Of a DNA stretch of 64,000 bases, positions 53,301 through 62,300 are shown one piece after another; within the stretch, counting starts at the first letter, position 1; every line of letters starts with the position of its first letter. Under the pieces are notes generated by a model, which was given only the letters and a program-made list of their open reading frames with translations, did no database searches and was not told where the DNA came from. The stretch is from positions 152,826,875 through 152,890,874 of the forward strand of contig CP136062.1 in assembly GCA_032622095.1 (NCBI GenBank), read 5' to 3'. The position numbers were made by a program, and so were the translations under genes. Origin of the DNA: Siphonodentalium dalli (Eukaryota > Mollusca > Scaphopoda > Gadilida > Siphonodentaliidae).

Positions 53301-56300
53301 GTGTGCGTGATTCGTCAACAATTTCCTTTAGCACGGGCTATAGGTCGTACCTTTGGTTGGATCATTATGAAATTTGTCATGGGCATTGAAATTGACATGT
53401 AGATGGGAACGAGTCAATTTGGGATCATTCGGCAAAAAACATGGCCGCCAGCGGCCATCTTTTATTTCAAAATTAAATCCATTAGCACGGGCTACAGGTC
53501 GGAGTGTTCGTCTGATCATCATGTAATTTGTAGTGGAAGTTAATATTGACATGTAGATGGGAACGAGTAATTTTGGGGTCGTTCGGCCAAAAAACATGGC
53601 CGCCAGTAGCCATCTTGGATTTTACTCTTTGCATGACTAAATTCTTTGGCATGGGCTACAGGTCGTACCTTTTGTCAGATCATCATGCAATTTGTCATGG
53701 ATGTTGACAATGACATGTAGATGGGAACGAGTTAGTTTGGGGTCATTCGGCCAAAAAACATGGCTGCCAGCAGCCATCTTGGATATTACTCTTTGCATGA
53801 CTAAATCTTTCGGCACAGGCTACAGGTCGTACCTTTGGTCGGATCATTATGAAATTTGTCATGGCTGTTGACATTGACATATAGATGGGAACAAGTCATT
53901 TTGGGGTCGTTCGGCAATAAAACATGGCCACCTGCAGCCATCTTAGATTTTACTCTTTGTATGACTAAATTCTTTGACACAGGCTACAGGTCGTATCTTT
54001 GGTCGGATCATCATGAAATTTGTCATGGATGTTAACATTGACATGTAAATGGGAACGAGTCATTTTGGGCTCATTCTGCAAAAAAACATGGTGGCCATCT
54101 TAGAAATAAAAATTCAATCCATTAGCATGGGCTACAGGCCATACTGTCATCATGAAATTTGTCATTTAGGTTAATATTGACATACAGATGGGCACGAGTC
54201 ATTTTGGGGTCATTCGGCCAAAAAACATGGCCGCAGCAGCCATCTTGGATTTTACTCTTTGCATGACCAAATCCTTTGGCATGGGATACAGGTCGTACCA
54301 TTGATCTGATCATCATGACATTTGTCATGAATGTTAATATTGACATGTAGATGGGAACGAGTCATTTTGGGGTCATTCAGCCACAAAACATGGCCACCAG
54401 CAGCCATCTTGGATTTTACTCTTTGAATGACTAAATCCTTTGGCACACCCTACAGTCCACTTCCCTTATCCGATCATCACCAAACTTCATGTTAATCTTG
54501 ATATTGATTTAGTAGATGGAAGCTATCAAATGTTTTTGAATTTCATTGGAAAACATAGTCATCAGCAACCATCTTGGATTTTACTTTATATATATCTCTT
54601 CATGTTGATAATCTAGTATTACTTAGACCTTTCAACTTCCGCATTCCTAATCGCTCCATTGACAGTAACATGAAATTATTCCCTTTCCAAGTTGAGCTAC
54701 AGTGTCATTGACACTTTCATAGTAAAGTATCTGCAAACCTAAAACAAAAACTGTAGATATTCTCTATGTAGTCATTACCAATGATCTTTTCACACTAATA
54801 ATATAAAAGAATATGATTCCAGTCAGCGAAAATATATGAAACAACGATGTAAACAACATTAATAATATAACAGAATATGATTCCAGTCAGCGAAAATATA
54901 TGAAAAATGATTGGCCACATTCCTTGATTGTTGCTGATTTATAATAGAAACCAATGTTACTAAAAATGCATTAATACGAAAATAATTCATGTCAGTTAAA
55001 GAGGTACTGTACACTAAATCCGGCCATTTATGGGACCATCTCCTATTATACTCAACAGAAATAAACATGAGCAACAAATGAATGAATTTGTGCCATGTAT
55101 TCGTGCAAAATAGATTCATGTGCTCTTTGAACGATGTAAGCAACATGGTAATTATAATGAAAATGAGTTTATTATTCATGGTCAGAAATGGTAGGGGGTG
55201 GGGACCTGCGTGGAAGTGCGAACGGAATGTCCCATGTAATTTGTATGTTTCACAATAAGTTTTATCCACACTATTTTACACCTGATTTAGTAGAGTAGGA
55301 AGTTCCGAACATGTGTTGTCTGGCCTCTCATGTGACTGGATGGCACCGGGGACCATAATGATACAAATAAATGGGCTCTGTGCTGCTTATTATGTTACCC
55401 CGATAACTTTCAGTCACATGACAATGCACCCAACTGATTTTCTATACTAATGCTTTTATCCATCACAGCTTTAAACGAGATTATAATAATAATAATATAT
55501 ATTATACATAATAATATAACATATAGAAAGTTTGAAACCGATTTTGCTTGTGTTATACATACAGTTTATAGACACATAATGTTATAATATTTTCTGTAAC
55601 ATTGCTCTGTCAATATGTACATGAATGTTATCAAATTTTAATCTAATCCAGTCATTCCCAGGAGACGGGAGCGATTGCTCTTGCACCCGTATGCACTCGC
55701 ATTTTCTTATTCACGGGTGCTAAAATTCTCACTCATCAAAATATTTATGGTCACCGTAATCGTTGATTCAATATTGAATTATTTTTAGGTCTATTTAGAA
55801 CCTTTCCCATCTCAGTTAACCCTTTACCCAACAGAAGGGCCCTGTGCCAATGCATTCTCTTATATATGCGAGTCGACCATAGGTCGCCTCGCATATATAA
55901 GAGAATGCATTGGCTTAACACATTAAAAATTATAAAATTGTTAAAGAATGTAAGAAAAAATGGTAAAAAGTGTTAAAAAAAGATTTTTTTTAGGCCAATG
56001 CATTCTCTTATATATGCGAGGCGACCTATGGTCGACTCGCATATATAAGAGAATGCATTGGCCCAGGGCATAACTGTAACTATCACAATGTGGTCAAGGA
56101 GCCGGTTCCAATGATATCCATATTTGTATGGTTTTATTGAGACAGACCCAAGATATTTTAGGCTGTTGAAGCTTTATTTGGCCGCTTTTGGCCGGTTTGT
56201 TGGGTAAAGGGTTAAATTATGGGTATGTGAAAATGTAACTGGAAATATTCTATCCCACAATGACATTTTGTTTGAGACAACCCCAACTTAACTAATCTAA

Positions 56301-59300
56301 TCATGCATTCCATTAAAACTATTTAATATGTTCTCATTATTTTTTGCTCACCAATAAACTACTATTATCTCATTTTCAGAATTTGTCTTTGATATCTGAA
56401 GTAGAGAATTACAAAGCAGAGGCAGCATTTGTGGACTCAAGCAGGAAAGATGTGGTCAGTACAGTATTTTAGCCCTTTTTATTCTGAATGGATTCTCCCA
56501 TTCAGTTATAAAATTATACATTGGAACAATCTATTATTCATTTAATTATTTCATTGCTCACTTACTGCACCTCTTGTTATAATCCAGTTGAAAGCGTTCG
56601 CCGAACAAAGATACACTAATTAAATCCGGTGGTACGCTTATTTAACAGTACCGGTACATGTATTATGTCTTATTAAAGATACGGGTGGCGTTGGCGGTGG
56701 TTATGCTGTTAATATATTCACGACGAAAATGAAAGTAACTAATTCACAACTTACGAAGAATTCACATGTGACTTAGGTCCATTAATTTCAATTAGACCAA
56801 ATTTCTTTAGTTAGCTTAATGCAAACGAAAAATGAAGACGTCATGACATGGTTTCTGACGTCATTTTGGATTTGTGGGCCAGAATCCAGACAAGATTGCA
56901 CAATCCACGACATGTTTTGGCATGTCATCTCTGTCGTGATCACTGCGTGATGTTACATAAAGGGCCATGTCGCCGATAAAAGGCAAATTTGAGGCACAGC
57001 ATGTGTGGTTGCTCCACTACGTGTCACGTACGATTCATATTAGCACCATTCATCTAGACCTGTATGACAGTATGTCCTTTTTAGGACCTAACTAACGGTA
57101 TGTTATTTGATACTGCAACAGCCTAAATTATCTTGGGTCTGTCTCAATAGAACCATACAAATATGGATATCATTGGAACCGGTTTATTGACCACATTGTG
57201 ATAGTTACAGTTATGCCCTGTGCCAATGAATTCTCTTATATATGCGAGTCGACCATAGGTCGCCTCGCATATATAAGAGAATGCATTGGCCTAAACAAAT
57301 TTCATTTTTTAATACTTTTGGGTGTTTTCTGTTGCTATTCCCCAATTTAAATTATGTTGTTGTTTTTGCTAATTGTAAGTGATTTGAAATAAAATGTTTG
57401 AAGCTCTCGAACGACCAATCAGGAAAAATCATAGGACTAGTGTTGAAACGATTAGTCGACGTCGACTAGAATTTTGGCAATAATCAATTAGCAAACTCCT
57501 AGTCGACTAATCCCCGTATTTCCCAGAAAGGTATAGATAAACATTTCATTGGCAGCAATCATTGATACATGCACTATACTTGCATATTTATCATCGCCCG
57601 TGTGTATAAAGCACAAACGATTGTGATAGAATCCAAATACGACCACCTAGTTGCAGTTATGGTATTATAAAAACATGTTTCTGATCTATCGAGGGATAGC
57701 GCCTGTTATTGTATGTTATTTTCCAGAAAAACGGGACACTTTTGATGTTTCTTCGATTGGAACAATTATTGTTAGCTAAGTCGCAACAGCAGATTTAGTG
57801 TACACATTCACATATTCAAAATGCGGCACATTTGATCTACGATATTCTACGTCCGATGTTGAAACAGATATGATGTTTTGACAATGCGGTGACTGATGCA
57901 AGTTCAAACCAATTCCGACGTGACCACGTGTTCACTTCACTCTGGACTGGGCGCTGGTATAATTATGTTTATATTGTGCTGGATTATGCCAATATATAAG
58001 TCAGATTTCTAATCAAGTCATTGACTCATTGTCATACAACCACAAAACCCCTAAAGTAGACCAACAGTTACTTTGTATAGCGGAATAGCTTGTTGAACAT
58101 TGCTTAAAATGTTACAGTTGTGATATCATCGGGGGAAATATAGACTGCGCATGCACCGGAAGTTAGGAAGCTTGTTGCATCCAGCTGTTTTGAGGTCTCT
58201 CTCTAGTATTTTATGACTGTCACTTTATCGGGATCGCACGCGAACATAACTTCAACACTGAAGTTTACCCCAATATTATATGATATGAGTGTCACTATTG
58301 GTTGTCAACATATATAAGTATAATGGAAAATATGCATGTTTTAATAAATTTATGATGACAAGCCGCTGTGAAATAGGCAGATATTCGATGCATAAAAAAT
58401 AGTAGGTGTAAACTAGTCGACTAAGGGTCATCGACAATGAAATACCCTAGTCGTTTCAACACTACACAGGACTATTTTCATAATTGTTTCCTGAAATTTT
58501 CGCAAGACTAAATTGTAATCAGCAGATGTCCTTGTGTCTGTCTCATTCCTTGTCCGGACGTTAACTCCAGTTCAAATTATCTGATCGAAACGAAACTTGG
58601 CATGAGTTATAACCATCACATTATTGAGGTCAATTTTGATATTGGTTGCGGTCCGATTATTTTTTACATAGATATCACTCCACATTTATAATATATATTA
58701 CTGAGATATCATTAATTTGAATGCAAAGATGTAATATTTTTTTAGTCTAAATTTATACATTTTCTCTTACTTGGCCAAACCTGATTTGTCCAGATGTGCC
58801 CAACTTATACCAATCTAAAGAACTGCACCCTTCTTCACTCTTCCATTTCCTTCATCAATGATACATATCCATTGCCCAATGTTTTGTAACAGGTTTGATC
58901 GCCTTATTCTCTATGTTTAAATAATGCTCCATATGGCATTTGATTTAACCCTTCCATGACTGGAGATTCCGGAAATTTTGCGAAAACCCTGTGCCAATGC
59001 ATTCTTTTATATATGCGAGTATCCCATATGGAGCCTCACATATTTAATAAAATACATTGGCCTAACAATATTTACCTTGACCTAAAAGCCAGTGCATTCT
59101 CTTATATATGTGAGGCTATGGGAGACTCGAATATATAAGAGAATGCAATGGCACATGATATGTAATGCTGCACCAGCTCAGCTCCCATCATGAAAGGGTT
59201 AAACATGTTGTGTGTTATCAATTCGCAGGAAGACAAGTTGTCAAAAGTTCTCAAAGAGAAGACAGAAGAGCTTGAGAAAACAAAAGCTGCTCTTGCAGCC

Positions 59301-62300
59301 AAAACAAAGGCTGGTAAGTCATAGCCAAGCCCTCTAAGAGAGCTCGGTAGCTCTACGGTTATAGTTTTTTACTTTAATTCACTGTCTACGCAGAGATTGT
59401 GAGTTTGAGCCTTGTCGGTGGACTGCTGGGCTACATAATAGTGGCTTTTATTGTCTTGTGGCAGAACCTACATTTGAGATAGGTCCTCTGGGCTTCATGT
59501 TGTGTTCTTTTTTGTTTTGTCACGACAAATCATAGGTTGTTGATTTCTTTATTTGAACATAGCTTCGCTAGGCAGTACTAAATAGCCAGTGCTGGCTTCT
59601 CAGCTCTTCTTTATTTGGGATCAGTTAGTTATCAATAGAGTGTAATCATATTGGAACTTTGATGACTTAATGATGAGAGAAAAACGCTCATCGCTTAAAT
59701 TGGATAATGGTGACCTGCTTTTCCAAAATCATGTGACGATGTTATTGGCCAGGTTGTCAATGGCTCGTCACTAAAGGTAGTTTTCATATATCATCACCAG
59801 TGCAGTGTACCAAAACAAACTATAAACTTTATATCACTGCACTGGTTTGACTGCGAGTTTTCTTGAGAACCAGCATCGAATGATCTCGTCAGCATGCTAA
59901 GTACGACTGTACGACAAACAAATCATGCCTGTTTTTCGTGCATCGCATGAAGAAATAATATCTGATGCAATACTGAAGCCAGGTTTGGGCGCACATCATT
60001 CTGTTACAGTCTATTTGTTCTAGAACAATCACCCCTTTACCATTATTTGAATTAAAAAGATGTAAGTTAAAAAGTTGGAATCAGAGACATAATAGTAAAT
60101 TTGCTCCGCATGGGGAATTTCCATAATTATTTTTAGTGCCGATTATTGGACCTGGAATTGGATTACAGTAACTTCAGTTTGCTTATGATAACTTAACTAA
60201 AGCCAATTGTTTTTATATTACTTTAACCCATTCATCACGGAGCTGCGCTGGTGCAGCATTAAAGACCATGTGCCAGCGCATACTGATATATGCGAGTTTC
60301 CCATTGGGAGCTTCGCATATATAAGAGAATGTACTGGCTTACATGGTCATGGTAATTTTTTTTACGCCAATGTATTCTCTTATATATGCAAGGTTTCCTA
60401 TGGGAGACTCGCATATACAATAGAATGCATTGGCAAAGGGTTTTCGGAAAATTTCAGGAAGCTCCAGTCATGGAAGGGTTAACCTCAATTTAGTACTGGT
60501 ACTCAGGAAGAAATATCTGACCGAAACGAAAATGTGACTCATATATGGAATGTTATAACAATATTGAGCCGGTCTTTGACAGTGTCCACACACTTATTTC
60601 GCGCCTTTGTTCAATGAAGGTATACACCGCCTTTTAGTCTATCATAATTATGTTATGTATTCTAATTAATTATTAGACTCGACTCACTGTGTGTTAGTTA
60701 TGAATTTCAAAGAACGAAGTCAAATACTTTTTTGTCATTGTGTTGATATTTTTGACTGACCCGTGATTTCTTACTGTTATAATTCATTAACATTATTTGT
60801 TGATATTTTCGACTGACCACTGATTTCTATTGTTATGATTCATTACCATTATTTGTTGATATTTTCGACTGACCGGTGATTTCTTTGTGTTATGATTCAT
60901 AAATATTATTTGTTGATATTTTCAGTCGGTGAACTAACTCAGTTACTCGATGATGAGAGAGATGAAATCAAAACATTAAAGAGACGACATGCAAGTAATA
61001 TAAAGGTGTGTTTCTATGTTTTTTATGCTGTATTAGTGATGAACCGATATGGGGAATCCACCATTGGACGATTCCCAGTTGGTAAAATTTAGTAATCGGC
61101 CGATGCCGATATATATATCCATAACAAGTTACTCTTTGACTTTGTGTTTTATGCGGTATTCAACTATTCATAGTACGTGTATCACAACAGAAATCTTCCC
61201 CGTTATACGCGGTAACATATATAGTCAGCCAGACATGGTGTCATCAAGTACATTTCAGGGATTTCCCAGGCATAAAATATGACGTCGGTCAAAATTGCTA
61301 CATGTTTGTGAACGTTGTCTGATATTTTAGTCAAGTTGATCATGGTGTAGCAAAGTTGGAAGTCGATGTTAGTTACATTAATGGAAGGTCATGGTCATTT
61401 GAAGTTTGAAATGGCCACAATTAATTGCCTGATGGAAATAGTTTCAGTGATTCACAATTTCACAGCCACGTGTTCACAATTTCACAGCCACGTGTTATAT
61501 GCTTTATGCATATATAAAAATTATACAGCTCCCAATCGTTTATGACTGGTTCAATTATTCTGATTTGTCAATGATTCTAAAACTTACGTTGAACGATATG
61601 GTCGTGCGCTCTATAAAAAATTATTTTATTTTAAATATTCAGACTAGTGAGAATACAACGGTAAGAGTTAATACACTAGACAAGTTTTCATTTTCGGTAT
61701 CTATAATCTATTCTGTTCCGGGTTTTCACCACGTGGCCGTGAATTTATTCCCGATTTTGCAATTTCCCATTTTTTGTAAATAAAACGGCGAAGGCAATCA
61801 ACTATTTTCGGTACACACTATAACTTAATTATTTCATAGTCACCCAATTTATGGTTTGTTGGTTACGTTTTGATGTTTAATCACTGTATTAGCCACCATG
61901 TACTGTTTTAAATATAATAGACTGACCATACTTACCAATACTTACCATACAACACATAAAACAACTGTTCATTTGAATGTTTATTTATTTTTTACTCGGA
62001 AACAATTGGAATGCCATAATAATGGCAGGATATTTTTGCGATGCCGATTGTAAACAGATAACATGAATATCGGCCGATGCTGACTGCCGTTCCAGTTAAT
62101 CTGTTCATCTTTATGCTTTATTTATCGGCAAGCCTTGAAATAGTGTGTCTCATTTGCAGAATGAGGTCCCCAGAGGGTGCCATTCTGCTGAGGCCTCAAC
62201 TGCTATGGGAAACCTAGGATCAAATTGAAGTTACCCAGGTAGTTGAAGGTGGTGATGTTCACCCATTAGTCACCTTGATTATACATTTTATCTTCTGCAA

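Noticed and set aside
46632-54446. Many open frames such as MPKDLVIQRVKSKMAAGGHV
   Set aside because: They repeat with the 165-bp satellite and are interrupted differently in each unit.
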